Positions 25,217 through 35,500 of a DNA stretch of 64,000 bases are shown one piece after another. Made by a program: the position numbers and the translations under genes. Under the pieces are notes generated by a model that saw nothing but the letters and a program-made list of their open reading frames with translations, was not told the DNA's origin and did not search any database. The number at the start of each line of letters is the position of its first letter. Position 1 is the stretch's first letter. The DNA is from UBA3263 sp964554665 (GTDB taxonomy: Bacteria > Bacteroidota > Bacteroidia > Bacteroidales > Muribaculaceae): contig CAZKPP010000002.1 in assembly GCA_964554665.1 (NCBI GenBank), forward strand, positions 1 through 64,000. Direction: 5' to 3'.

Positions 25217-28200
25217 ATGAGAAAAAGTACCTTACATTGGCGCTATGCCCTGCTCGGGCTCGTTGCCATGACCATGATGGCACCCGCGTCGGCCTTCGCC
25301 GCCGCATCGCCGTCGGGCGCTCCGCAAGCCGAATCATCGACGGCGAAGCGTACTGTGACCGGCACGGTCGTTGATGCCGTCGACGGTGAGCCCCTCCCCG
25401 GCGCTACCGTTGCCTGCATTGGCGAAAAGGCCGCAATTACCGCTACCGACATTGATGGTAACTTCAGCCTCAGCATTCCCATGAAAAAGAATGTTACCCT
25501 GCTCGTTACCTACGTCGGCTATAAAGAAATGCGTGTCCCCGTCGGCGACCTCGGCTACGTGAAAGTAGAAATGAAGGGCGACGACAACACTCTCGATGAA
25601 GTCGTAGTTGTTGGTGCCGGCACCCAGAAACGTGTGTCTGTAACCGGCGCTATCACCTCGGTTAAGGGCGATGACCTCAAACTCCCCTCAACCAACCTCA
25701 CCAACGCCCTGGCAGGTAAAATCGCCGGCGTGGTTGCCCAGACTACTTCCGGCGAACCCGGTTCTCCCGCTGAATTCTATATCCGCGGTATCGGTACCTT
25801 CGGCGGCCGCACCACCCCGCTTATCCTTCTCGACGACGTTGAAATCTCCGCTAACGACCTTAACTACGTACCCGCCGAAAACATCGAATCGTTCTCGATT
25901 CTGAAAGACGCATCCGCAACCGCTATCTACGGTGCTCGCGGCGCTAACGGCGTTATGATCGTTAAGACCAAAGGCGGCGACTACAACTCGCAGACCAAAA
26001 TCGGCGTAAGCTTCGACGCCTCGTTTAACTTCCTCGACAAGTTCCCCGACTTCGTTGACGGTGCCCGCTACATGGAAATGTACAACATCGCCCGTCTGAG
26101 CCGCGGCAACGCCGAACGCTACACCGCCAACGAAATCCGCTGGACCCGCGACGGCGTTAACCCCTACCTTTATCCTGACGTTGACTGGGGCGACATCCTC
26201 TTCCGCAACATGGCTTCGCGTCAGCGCGGCAACGTTAACGTAAGCGGTGGTGGCTCGAAAGTTAAATACTACATGTCGATCGACGTTCAGCACGAAGACG
26301 GTCTTCTGAACTCCGAAAAAATCTACTCCTGGAACAACAACATTCAGCTGTATAACTACACGTTCCAGAACAACATCTCCTACAAGCTGACCCCGTCGAC
26401 CACCATCAGCATGAACATGAATGCTCAGGTGCGCCAGAAAACCGGCCCCAACGCCGGCGCCGCCAGCATCTTCAACTACACGCTGACAACCACTCCTATC
26501 TCCTTCCCCGTTACCTGGCCCGCTGAAGAAGGCGACGAACACCTCCGCTACGGTTCGCGCCGCTACTCCGAACACGTGCTCCAGAACCCCTACGCCGTTC
26601 TCAACACCTCGTTCCAGCAGACCAACGAAACTACCCTCAACACCGTTATCAAAATCAACCAGGGTCTTGACTTCATCACCAAAGGCCTCCGCTTCGAAGC
26701 CTGGGTGAACCTCAAGAGCTGGAGCTCGATGAGCTTCAACCGCTCAATCAAGCCCTACTACTACGAACTCGCCGGCCGCGCAACCAACTACATCACCGAC
26801 GGTGAACTCAACGCCCACCAGGACGGCATGTTCTACCGCACCAACATGATTCAGACCGGCCAGGACTACCTGAACGAATCTGACCTGACCCGCTCGACCG
26901 ACCAGACCTTCGAACTTCAGGCCCGCTTTGACTGGAGCCGCAAGTTCGGTCTCCACGACGTTAGCGCCATGGCTTCTTACCGTCAGTATGAATTCCGCAA
27001 CGCCGTGCTCCCCAACCGTAACCAGGGCTTCTCGTTCCGCGCAACCTACGACTACGCTCACCGCTACCTCGTAGAATTCAACGCCGGCTATAACGGCACC
27101 GAACGTCTGGCCAAGGGCGAACGCTTCGGCTTCTTCCCCGCAGGCTCTATCGGCTGGGTAATCAGCAACGAACCTTTCTTTGAACCCGCTTCGCGCTGGA
27201 TTCAGAACCTTAAGGTGCGTGCATCTCTCGGTATCGTAGGTTCCGACTCGCTCAACTCACCCGGCGGCTCCTACTTCCTCTACATCGACAAAATCCAGAA
27301 CAACGATCCCTCGTACCTCAAATGGCGTTCGGGCGACTATAACCAGTCGTTCCTCCAGATGGGTGGCCCGGTTGTTACCTACTACGCAGTTACCGGCCTC
27401 GGCTGGGAAAAATCGCGCAAAGCCGACGTAGGTATCGAATTCACCCTGTTCAACGACCTTACCGTTAACGCCGACCTGTTCTGGGAACACCGCTACGACA
27501 TCTTCCTGCAGCGCCAGGCATGGCCCGCTTCGCTCGGCTACGGCTCCGCAACCCCCTGGAGCTCGAAGGGCACCATGGAAAACCACGGTGGTGAACTCGC
27601 CGTTAACTACAACAAGCGCATCAACAACGACTGGTCGTTTGGCATCACCGGCACCTTCACCTACGCCGAAAACGTTGTCAGCGACTGGGACGAACCCATC
27701 TACCCCTACACCTGGATGATGGGCACCGGCATCCCCAACGCCTCGTCGCGTACCCTGGGCTACATTGCCGAAGGCCTCTTCCAGTCCGACGAAGAAATCG
27801 CTAACTCCCCGACCCAAAACATCGGCTCCAAGCCTCAGGTCGGCGATATCAAATATCGCGACCTCAACGGCGACGGCGTTATCGACAACAACGACCAGAC
27901 CATGATCAGCGAATATGGCCGCGTGCCCCGTATCCAATACGGTTTCGGCGCAACCCTCAACTGGCGCTCGTTTGACTTCGGCGTTCAGTTCACCGGTTCC
28001 GGCAAACGCACCATCATGATGAGCGGCATGCACCCCTTCCAGGAAGGTGGCACAAACGCCGACGCCCGCAACATCCTGCAATGGATCAGCGACTCGTTCT
28101 ACGATCCCATCAACGACAAAGACAACTTCGATGTTGAATATCCCCGCCTCGGCACCGTTTCGACCGACGTTTCCAACAACGACGTGAACTCAACCTGGTG

Positions 28201-28393
28201 GATGCGCGACGGTTCATTCCTGCGCATGCGTAACATCGAACTCGGCTGGCGCTTCCCCTATGGTCGCGTCTACGTTTCCGGCCAGAACCTCGTTACCTTC
28301 GCTCCCTTCAAACACTGGGATCCCGAACTCTCAGGCTGGAATGCCTACCCGATGCAGAAAACCGTTTCTGTTGGCGTGCAGATCACTATCTAA
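25217..28393 (+). CDS. SusC-family TonB-dependent outer-membrane transporter (1058 aa)
   Basis: Imports oligosaccharides across the outer membrane with its SusD lid. A signal peptide (to about residue 30) is followed by a carboxypeptidase-regulatory-like domain (VTGTVVDAVDGEPLPGATV, about 47-118), the TonB-box region (DEVVVVGAGTQKR), the plug with SVTGAITSV, FYIRGIGTFGG and SATAIYGARGANGVMIV, and a 22-strand barrel ending in QITI. It is 27 bases upstream of SusD. The GH31 enzyme at the end of the locus suggests an alpha-glucan or similar substrate. Confidence 0.96.
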   Translation: MRKSTLHWRYALLGLVAMTMMAPASAFAAASPSGAPQAESSTAKRTVTGTVVDAVDGEPLPGATVACIGEKAAITATDIDGNFSLSIPMKKNVTLLVTYVGYKEMRVPVGDLGYVKVEMKGDDNTLDEVVVVGAGTQKRVSVTGAITSVKGDDLKLPSTNLTNALAGKIAGVVAQTTSGEPGSPAEFYIRGIGTFGGRTTPLILLDDVEISANDLNYVPAENIESFSILKDASATAIYGARGANGVMIVKTKGGDYNSQTKIGVSFDASFNFLDKFPDFVDGARYMEMYNIARLSRGNAERYTANEIRWTRDGVNPYLYPDVDWGDILFRNMASRQRGNVNVSGGGSKVKYYMSIDVQHEDGLLNSEKIYSWNNNIQLYNYTFQNNISYKLTPSTTISMNMNAQVRQKTGPNAGAASIFNYTLTTTPISFPVTWPAEEGDEHLRYGSRRYSEHVLQNPYAVLNTSFQQTNETTLNTVIKINQGLDFITKGLRFEAWVNLKSWSSMSFNRSIKPYYYELAGRATNYITDGELNAHQDGMFYRTNMIQTGQDYLNESDLTRSTDQTFELQARFDWSRKFGLHDVSAMASYRQYEFRNAVLPNRNQGFSFRATYDYAHRYLVEFNAGYNGTERLAKGERFGFFPAGSIGWVISNEPFFEPASRWIQNLKVRASLGIVGSDSLNSPGGSYFLYIDKIQNNDPSYLKWRSGDYNQSFLQMGGPVVTYYAVTGLGWEKSRKADVGIEFTLFNDLTVNADLFWEHRYDIFLQRQAWPASLGYGSATPWSSKGTMENHGGELAVNYNKRINNDWSFGITGTFTYAENVVSDWDEPIYPYTWMMGTGIPNASSRTLGYIAEGLFQSDEEIANSPTQNIGSKPQVGDIKYRDLNGDGVIDNNDQTMISEYGRVPRIQYGFGATLNWRSFDFGVQFTGSGKRTIMMSGMHPFQEGGTNADARNILQWISDSFYDPINDKDNFDVEYPRLGTVSTDVSNNDVNSTWWMRDGSFLRMRNIELGWRFPYGRVYVSGQNLVTFAPFKHWDPELSGWNAYPMQKTVSVGVQITI

Positions 28394-28420
28394 TCAATCA
28401 TCCCTTAGAGACATCAACAC

Positions 28421-30667
28421 ATGAAACTCAAAAATATTTATAAGTTCGCAACCGTAGCAATTGCCGCCGCAACGCTCCTTGGCGTAAGCTCCTGCAATTA
28501 CCTCGACGTTGTTCCCCCGGAACAGCCCGGCTTGGCCGACGCGATGAAAGACAAAGACCACGCCAAAGGCTTCCTCTATTCCTGCTACGCAAAAACTACC
28601 CACCGCGACATCCTTCCCCGCGACTATCGCTCGGTTCTCAACTCATCGACCGACGAATATCTGATTACCGAAACCTGGTATGCCAACGAAGGTGCTCCCG
28701 CATACGCAGTTCTGCGTAACACCCAAACCACCACCGCTCCCGGCTATGACCCCGCGTTCTGGAACAACTTCTACACCGCAATCGGCCAGACCCTTCTGTT
28801 CGACGAAAAACTCCAGACCGAAGGCGTTCAAAACGACGTCTGCTCGGCCGAAGAACGCGCAGAATGGCTCGCAGAATCTCGCTTCTGCCGTGCCTATTAC
28901 CACTTCCTGCTTCTCCGTCTTTACGGTCCTATACCCATCACCGAAAGCTTGATTAGCATGGACTCTGACCTGGGCGACTACCCCGGCCGCAGTCACTTCG
29001 ACTACTGCGTAGACTGGATTTGCAACGAGCTCGACGAAGCAGCCAAAGACCTGCCTGCCCGCCGCATAGAAAGCTCTGAAATGGGCCGTGCCGACAAGGT
29101 AGTCTGCAAAGCCCTCAAGGCTCGTCTGCTCCTCTACGCCGCATCTGACCTCTACAACGGCGGTTTCCCCGCTGCCTTTAGAAACTGGGCAGAACATGGC
29201 AATACCAACTACGAAACTCCCGGCTATGGCAACGCCCTGATTTCTACCAACTACGATCCCAAAAAGTGGCAGCGCGCACTCATTGCTTGCCGCGAAGCTC
29301 TGGATCTGGCTTTGAACCCCGGTGACGGCACACCCGGCTACACTCTCTTCGACCCCCGCTGGAACACTACCGCCGACAATATTTCGGGTGACGAAAACAT
29401 CATCCCGATGAACATATGGATTCCCAAAATGTCGGAAATGACTGCAAAAATCAAAGCCTTCGGCATGCAGTTCCCCTACACCAACGTTGACGGCTACAAC
29501 TACGAATCCGAAGACAACGAGCTCGACGAATTCAACGAAGACGAATTCCTCCGCGCCGTTTGGAAACTCCGCTACCTCAACACCACTACCCAGAGCGAAA
29601 AGAACACCGAAATCATCTGGGCCCAGTCGCCTCTCGACGGCGGTGTTTACGGTAAATACCAGTCGCGTATTCCCCGTCAGGCTTATCGCTACACCAAGGA
29701 CAACACCGAACATATCCCCGACTCGTGGGGTGGCGTAGCTCCTACCCTCTACACCGTAGAGCACTTCCTCAACGCCGACGGCACCCTGCCTTCCGGCATG
29801 CAGAACAAAGCGTTTGACCTTCTCAACAACGACGACTTCTATCAGACCGTTGGCGACTACAAAGACTCGCACCCGCTGATGGAAGGCACCGTTGACCGTT
29901 CGGAAGTTGCAAAAATCTGCCTTAACCGCGAACCTCGCTTCTACGCTTGGATCGGCTTTAACGGCGGCGACTATCTGACAATTCTCTGCAACGGCGAACC
30001 TTGCGTACTGAACATGCACGACCCCAACAAACAGGGCCGCAAGCTCACCGACCGTAACTACTCCGCATCGGGCTTCCTGTCGATGAAACACGTTGACCCC
30101 TACTACCACTGGGACGGCGACGGCAAGACCTACGAAGGCAAAAACTCGCCTGAAGTATTTATCCGTCTGGCCGAGCTCTACCTGAACCTTGCCGAATGTC
30201 AGGCTGAATGCGCAATGCGCGGTATTGGTACCCCCGCAGGTTATACCCACAAAGACGGCATAGACTTCACTGCCGAAGCCATGGCCAACATCAACAAGCT
30301 GCGCGACCGCGCCTACGTAGGCCGTTTGACCACCGACCAGCTGGCCCTGAAGGAAACCCTTACCAGCACCGGTCAAACCAAAAACTGGAACATCCGCGAA
30401 TGGGTTCGCAACGAACGCTTCATCGAACTCTGGGACGAAGGCCAGCGCTACTTCGACGTTCGCCGCTGGGTTGCCGGTGAAGAATACTTCGGCTACGGCA
30501 AGCGTCGCACTCTCAACGCTCTGGCAGAAAACCCCAAAGTGACCGAATTCTACAAGCCCATGATGGCCAACCCGCAATATACCTTCCACTACCGCGAGTA
30601 TCTCTACCCGATTTACGTAGACCAGGTATATCGTAACCCCCAGATGGTTCAGAACCCCGGCTTCTAA
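28421..30667 (+). CDS. SusD/RagB-family starch-binding-like lipoprotein (748 aa)
   Basis: Surface lipoprotein that caps the SusC barrel and binds glycan. Lipobox VSSC (Cys about 24-25) is followed by NYLDVVPPEQPG, the usual start of mature SusD proteins. The N-terminal TPR-like region includes AEWLAESRFCRAYYHFLLLR, and the C-terminal SusD domain includes RLAELYLNLAECQAE and NIREWVRNERFIELWDEGQRYFDVRRW. At 748 aa it is longer than SusD itself, as in many Bacteroidales paralogues. It lies between SusC and a third surface lipoprotein. Confidence 0.95.
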   Translation: MKLKNIYKFATVAIAAATLLGVSSCNYLDVVPPEQPGLADAMKDKDHAKGFLYSCYAKTTHRDILPRDYRSVLNSSTDEYLITETWYANEGAPAYAVLRNTQTTTAPGYDPAFWNNFYTAIGQTLLFDEKLQTEGVQNDVCSAEERAEWLAESRFCRAYYHFLLLRLYGPIPITESLISMDSDLGDYPGRSHFDYCVDWICNELDEAAKDLPARRIESSEMGRADKVVCKALKARLLLYAASDLYNGGFPAAFRNWAEHGNTNYETPGYGNALISTNYDPKKWQRALIACREALDLALNPGDGTPGYTLFDPRWNTTADNISGDENIIPMNIWIPKMSEMTAKIKAFGMQFPYTNVDGYNYESEDNELDEFNEDEFLRAVWKLRYLNTTTQSEKNTEIIWAQSPLDGGVYGKYQSRIPRQAYRYTKDNTEHIPDSWGGVAPTLYTVEHFLNADGTLPSGMQNKAFDLLNNDDFYQTVGDYKDSHPLMEGTVDRSEVAKICLNREPRFYAWIGFNGGDYLTILCNGEPCVLNMHDPNKQGRKLTDRNYSASGFLSMKHVDPYYHWDGDGKTYEGKNSPEVFIRLAELYLNLAECQAECAMRGIGTPAGYTHKDGIDFTAEAMANINKLRDRAYVGRLTTDQLALKETLTSTGQTKNWNIREWVRNERFIELWDEGQRYFDVRRWVAGEEYFGYGKRRTLNALAENPKVTEFYKPMMANPQYTFHYREYLYPIYVDQVYRNPQMVQNPGF

Positions 30668-30701
30668 TAGAATAATAACCACTCAAAACTGAAACCACAA
30701 T

Positions 30702-32477
30702 ATGAAAAAACTATATGTTGCTTCGGCCATGGTTGCCCTGCTTGCCGCCGCCACTTCGTGCGACAAGTATGACATCTATCCCGAACAGTATGGCAAAGTC
30801 TTGATGATCAAGGATGCCGGCGAAAAGAACGTTACTCTCTACGCCACCGAAGACACCGCGCCATACTACGTGTCCGTTATGAAAAACGGCCACAAACCCG
30901 AAGATCCCGCCCAGGCTACCCTGAAGGTGCTCACCGAAGCCGAATTTGCGGTCTACAAAGAAAAGTACTATGGTAGCAAGGACTTCCAGGGCTTGCAGAT
31001 GCTCAAACCCGAGTATTTCTACCTCGCTAACACCGACACAACCGCTACGGAAGCTAACCTTGTTAACCACACTTTCCAGACCGAAGACGACCACTACTTC
31101 GGTGCTCTGGTAGTTTTCGACGCTCAGGCAATCTCTGACTGGCGCACGGACCTCGAAAACCGCGCAAAATCCAACAACAAGAATGAAGTTGAACGTCAGC
31201 TGGCAAACGACACCATCAACAACTTCACTTTCGTAGTTCCCCTGGGTCTGTTCTCGCCCAACGACTCCGTTAACAGCGACAACCAGTATCTGATGCTCTC
31301 GCCGGTAGTTGAAAACCCGGTAATCAGCGTTAGCATCAGCAACGACGCCGCACTGATCGTTGACCAGAGCCGTGCCGAGCTGAAAGACGAAAACTCTGAA
31401 TACCGTAAAGGCTCTTTCGGAGACAAACTCGTTAAATTCTCGATTCCCTGCCCCAACCCCTACGGCTTCCAGATTAAGTTCAACAACAACGCCGGTATTG
31501 ACATCGGTCGTTTCAACGGCCACCACACCGACATGGTGTTGCACGAAGTTAAACGCGCCAACCCCGACAAGTCTCTGAACTACTCTCTGGGCAAGGACAA
31601 CAAGGTTGTTGACTACATCGAATTCCCCAAAGGCCAGACTGAAGTATGGCTCCCCATTGAGTTCTTCCGCGAAAAGATGGACTACAACGACATGGAACAC
31701 AACTTCGCTACCTCGGTTCAGTTGGCAGGCTTTAACTGGAAAGCTTATCAGAAAGATGATGGCTCCAAGTATATTGAAGCGCCCAAAAAGGTTCAGAACT
31801 CCCTGCAGCTCCCCACCAGCGAACTCACCTGGAAAGCCAGCGGCAAGGATGGCGACGACGGCAAATATGACGGCTACACCTTCTTTGTTGGCTATCGCGT
31901 GGTTGAAGAGCCCCTCGACCTCGACGGCGGTTGCATCATCGGCGCTAACGACCCCGAAACCACCGAAGGTTCGTTCGACGCTCTGTTCGACGACGACCTG
32001 TCGACCTTCTACCACTCCGCATGGTCTGACGAAGCCCGTAAAGACCGTACCTCGCAGTATGGTTCATACCTCGACTTCGAAATTCCCAGCAAGGAACCGA
32101 TCAACGCAGTTGCCTTCCAGTTCACCGCTCGCGTACACTCCGCACCTCACGGCCCGAAAGTAGTTAAACTCTACTACTCAAACGCTAAAACCGATGCAGA
32201 ACGCGAAGCTACCTGGGAACCCATTGTTCGCTCCAACGGCGTTGACCAATTCAGCGTTACTCCCACTCCCGGTAAGAACAGCTCCGGTTCAGGTCAGGTT
32301 ACCTGGCTCGGTGGCATCAAAACCGAAGACGACTGGATTAAGGCTAAAGAACCGTTCCGCTACCTGCGTATGTGCGTAATGGTGAACTCGTTCGACGAAA
32401 ACCTCACTTCAATGGGTACTAAAGCCGCCGGCTACTGGAACCTTGCCGAACTCCGCATGTACGGCACCGTACTCTAA
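30702..32477 (+). CDS. Surface lipoprotein with DUF1735/BT_3987-like and discoidin-like domains (591 aa)
   Basis: A lipobox (TSCDKYD, Cys about residue 20) is followed by two beta-sandwich regions resembling DUF1735/BT_3987-type N-domains (about 40-330) and a C-terminal domain resembling F5/8-type C (discoidin) modules (about 410-590; FDALFDDDLSTFYHSAW and the ending NLAELRMYGT). Proteins of this kind downstream of SusD usually act as extra surface glycan-binding proteins. It starts 34 bases after SusD and is closed by a strong terminator, so the SusC-SusD-lipoprotein set is one transcript. Exact family assignment is by pattern only. Confidence 0.75.
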   Translation: MKKLYVASAMVALLAAATSCDKYDIYPEQYGKVLMIKDAGEKNVTLYATEDTAPYYVSVMKNGHKPEDPAQATLKVLTEAEFAVYKEKYYGSKDFQGLQMLKPEYFYLANTDTTATEANLVNHTFQTEDDHYFGALVVFDAQAISDWRTDLENRAKSNNKNEVERQLANDTINNFTFVVPLGLFSPNDSVNSDNQYLMLSPVVENPVISVSISNDAALIVDQSRAELKDENSEYRKGSFGDKLVKFSIPCPNPYGFQIKFNNNAGIDIGRFNGHHTDMVLHEVKRANPDKSLNYSLGKDNKVVDYIEFPKGQTEVWLPIEFFREKMDYNDMEHNFATSVQLAGFNWKAYQKDDGSKYIEAPKKVQNSLQLPTSELTWKASGKDGDDGKYDGYTFFVGYRVVEEPLDLDGGCIIGANDPETTEGSFDALFDDDLSTFYHSAWSDEARKDRTSQYGSYLDFEIPSKEPINAVAFQFTARVHSAPHGPKVVKLYYSNAKTDAEREATWEPIVRSNGVDQFSVTPTPGKNSSGSGQVTWLGGIKTEDDWIKAKEPFRYLRMCVMVNSFDENLTSMGTKAAGYWNLAELRMYGTVL

Positions 32478-32500
32478 TTCCAACTATCGAAATCTCAACC

Positions 32501-32540
32501 TTCGGGCGCGCTCTCAACAGGGCGCGCCCGAATTGTTTTG
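32501..32540 (+). terminator. Strong terminator after the SusC/SusD/lipoprotein transcript
   Basis: TTCGGGCGCGC (32501-32511) pairs perfectly with GCGCGCCCGAA (32522-32532), followed by TTGTTTT. The final TTTG of this region doubles as the -33 element of the next gene. Confidence 0.85.
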
Positions 32541-32567
32541 AAATGTTGAAATAATTGCGTAACTTTG
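32537..32567 (+). promoter_or_regulatory. Bacteroidetes promoter (TTTG-N19-TAACTTTG) for the GH31 gene
   Basis: TTTG at 32537-32540, TAACTTTG at 32560-32567, 28 bases before the ATG at 32595. The glycosidase is therefore transcribed separately from the SusC/D operon. Confidence 0.8.
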
Positions 32568-32594
32568 AACCGCAAATAACCCAATCAATTCATC

Positions 32595-35500
32595 ATGAAA
32601 AAACGCTTTCTTCCGATAGTAGCCCTCTGCGCGCTGCAAACCTCTGCAGAAATCACCCTCCAAGTCGACTCCGCCACCATGGTCATCGACTTCTACGGGC
32701 CGAACATCGTCCGCATTTTCCACGACCCCTCGGGCCAGCCCGTGCGCGACCCGCAGGCAACCCCGCCGGCACAGATTCTCGTAGACAATCCACGCCTGGA
32801 CCCCGGCAACCTTAAAGTCGACCGCAACGGAAGCGAACTGAAAGTCACGTCGGACCGCATTGAACTGAACATCGATGCTAAAACCATGATGCTCTCGGCC
32901 CGCGACCTCGCAACCGGCAAAACCGTTATAGAAACCGATGAACCGATAACAAGCACTCCGAAGCAGACGGTTGTTAAGTTCAAAAAGCAGCCGGGCGAAT
33001 ATTTTTATGGCGGCGGCGTTCAAAACGGCCGGTTCTCGCACCAAGGCAAGGCAATCGACATCGTCAACACCAACTCATGGACCGACGGCGGCGTTGCATC
33101 GCCGACGCCCTACTACTGGTCGACCGGCGGCTACGGCGTGATGTTCCACACCTTCGCCCCGGGCAACTACGACTTCGGCGCCAAAGAGCCCGAAACCGTG
33201 GAACTGACCCACAATACGCCCTATCTCGACATGTTCCTGATGGTCAACGACTCGCCGGTAACCCTGTTAGGCGATTTCTACCAGCTGACCGGCAAACCGC
33301 AGATGCTCCCGAAATTCGGCTTCTACGAAGGTCACCTCAACGCCTATAACCGCGACTACTGGACCGAAGCCGAAAACGGCATACTCTTTGAGGATGGCAA
33401 ACGCTACAAGGAAAGCCAAAAAGATAACGGCGGCATCCGCGAAACCCTCAACGGCGAGACCGACGGAGGCTACCAGTTCTCGGCCCGCGCCGTTATTGAC
33501 CGCTACGCCGCCCACGACATGCCCCTGGGCTGGGTGTTGCCCAACGACGGCTATGGCGCAGGCTACGGCCAGACCTCGTCGCTCGACGGCAACATTCAGA
33601 ACCTCAAGGAATTCGGCGACTATGCCCGCTCAAAAGGCGTTGAAATCGGCCTGTGGACCCAGAGCTCGCTCCACCCCAAAGAGGGAGTTGAGCCGCTGCT
33701 GCAGCGCGACATCGTCAAGGAGGTGCGCGACGCTGGCGTTCGCGCGCTGAAAACCGACGTGGCCTGGGTCGGCGCCGGCTACTCCTTTGGCCTCAACGGC
33801 GTTGCCGACGTGGCCGAAATCATGCCCGAATATGGCAACGACGCCCGACCCTTCATCATTTCGCTCGACGGCTGGGCCGGCACGCAGCGCTATGCCGGCA
33901 TCTGGACCGGCGACCAAACCGGCGGACAATGGGAATATATCCGTTTCCACATCCCAACCTACATCGGCTCGGGCCTCTCCGGCCAACCGAACATCACCTC
34001 TGACGTCGACGGCATTTTCGGCGGCAAGAATCCGGTTATGAACACCCGCGACTTCCAGTGGAAAACCTGGACCCCCATGCAGCTCAACATGGACGGCTGG
34101 GGCGCAAATCCCAAGTATCCCCACCAGTTTGGCGGCGAGTATGCGAACATTGTGCGCGCCTACCTGAAGCTCAAGAGCGAACTGCTCCCCTACGCCTACA
34201 CCTACGCCCGCGAATCGGTCGACGGCAAGCCGATGGTCCGCGCCATCTTCCTCGACTATCCCAACGACTACACCCACTCCGCAGCTACCCGCTATCAGTT
34301 CCTCTACGGCCCTGACTTCCTGGTTGCGCCGATTTATCAGGCAACGCGCCCCGACACGCTCGGCGGCGACGTGCGCAACACGATTTACCTGCCCGAAGGC
34401 ACTTGGTATGACTACTTCTCGGGCCGCCCCTACGTTAGCGACGGCGCGATAGTTCTCAACAATTTCCGCACCCCGCTCTGGAAGCTGCCCGTATTCGTGC
34501 GCTCCGGCGCCATCATCCCCATGGCCAACCCCAGCAACAATCCCTCTGAAATCTACAACGGCCTGCGCATCTATGAAATCTGGCCCAAGCAGGGCCAGAC
34601 CGAGGCCACGGAGTATGACGACGACGGCACGACCCAGGCCTACCTGCGCGGCGAATCGGTCAGCACCCGCATCAGTGCCGACCTGACCGCCAAAGGCATG
34701 CTCACCATAGCCATCGACCCCACTAAGGGCTCCTTCAAAGGCTTCAACCCCCAAAAGGCCACCGAGCTGCGCATACCCGCAACCGCAGTTAAGAAAGTCA
34801 GCGCCAAAATCGGCAAAAAGTCGGTGAAACTGCGCAAAGTGGCCTCGGCCAACGACCTGACGGAGAACACATGGTGTCTGGCGCCGGTGTCGCGCGTAGA
34901 GCAATATGGCGTCACCACCGCCGACGAGCTGCTGCCGATGCTTCTGGTCAAGCTCGCCGCAACCGACGTTACCAATAGCCCCTTGACCCTCACCGTTGCC
35001 GGCTACGAATTCACTCCCGAGGCCGGCATACCCGCCGCCACGGCAATCACCGCCCCGGGCGCCGTTGAAGTAGCCACGGAAGAGGGCGACATAAAGCCCT
35101 ACGACCTGACCCTGCGCTGGAAGCCGATGGCCGACGCTGCGGAAATTCAGGTGCTCCACAACGGCATGCTCTACACCAACCTCTCGGCTGCCGAGGGCGA
35201 AAACTACGCGCTGTTTGAAGACCTCACGCCCGAAACCACATACGACTTCAAGCTCCGCGCCCTCAACGCCGCCGGCGCAAGCGACTGGACCGACCTGACG
35301 CTCACAACCGCCGCCAACCCGCTGGAATTTGCAATTGCCGGCATCAAGGCCAGCTGCACCATTGCCGACCAGCCGGGCAACAAGATTGGCCGCGCATTTG
35401 ACCTGAAGGATGGCAGCGACATCTGGCACACCATCTACTCGGGCGCCGACCTGCCCGCCGACATTACCCTCGACCTCGGCTCGTTCAACACCCTCGACCG

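Noticed and set aside
28643..30682. Open frame of 679 codons opposite SusD
   Set aside because: Shadow of SusD, with no promoter or recognisable domain.
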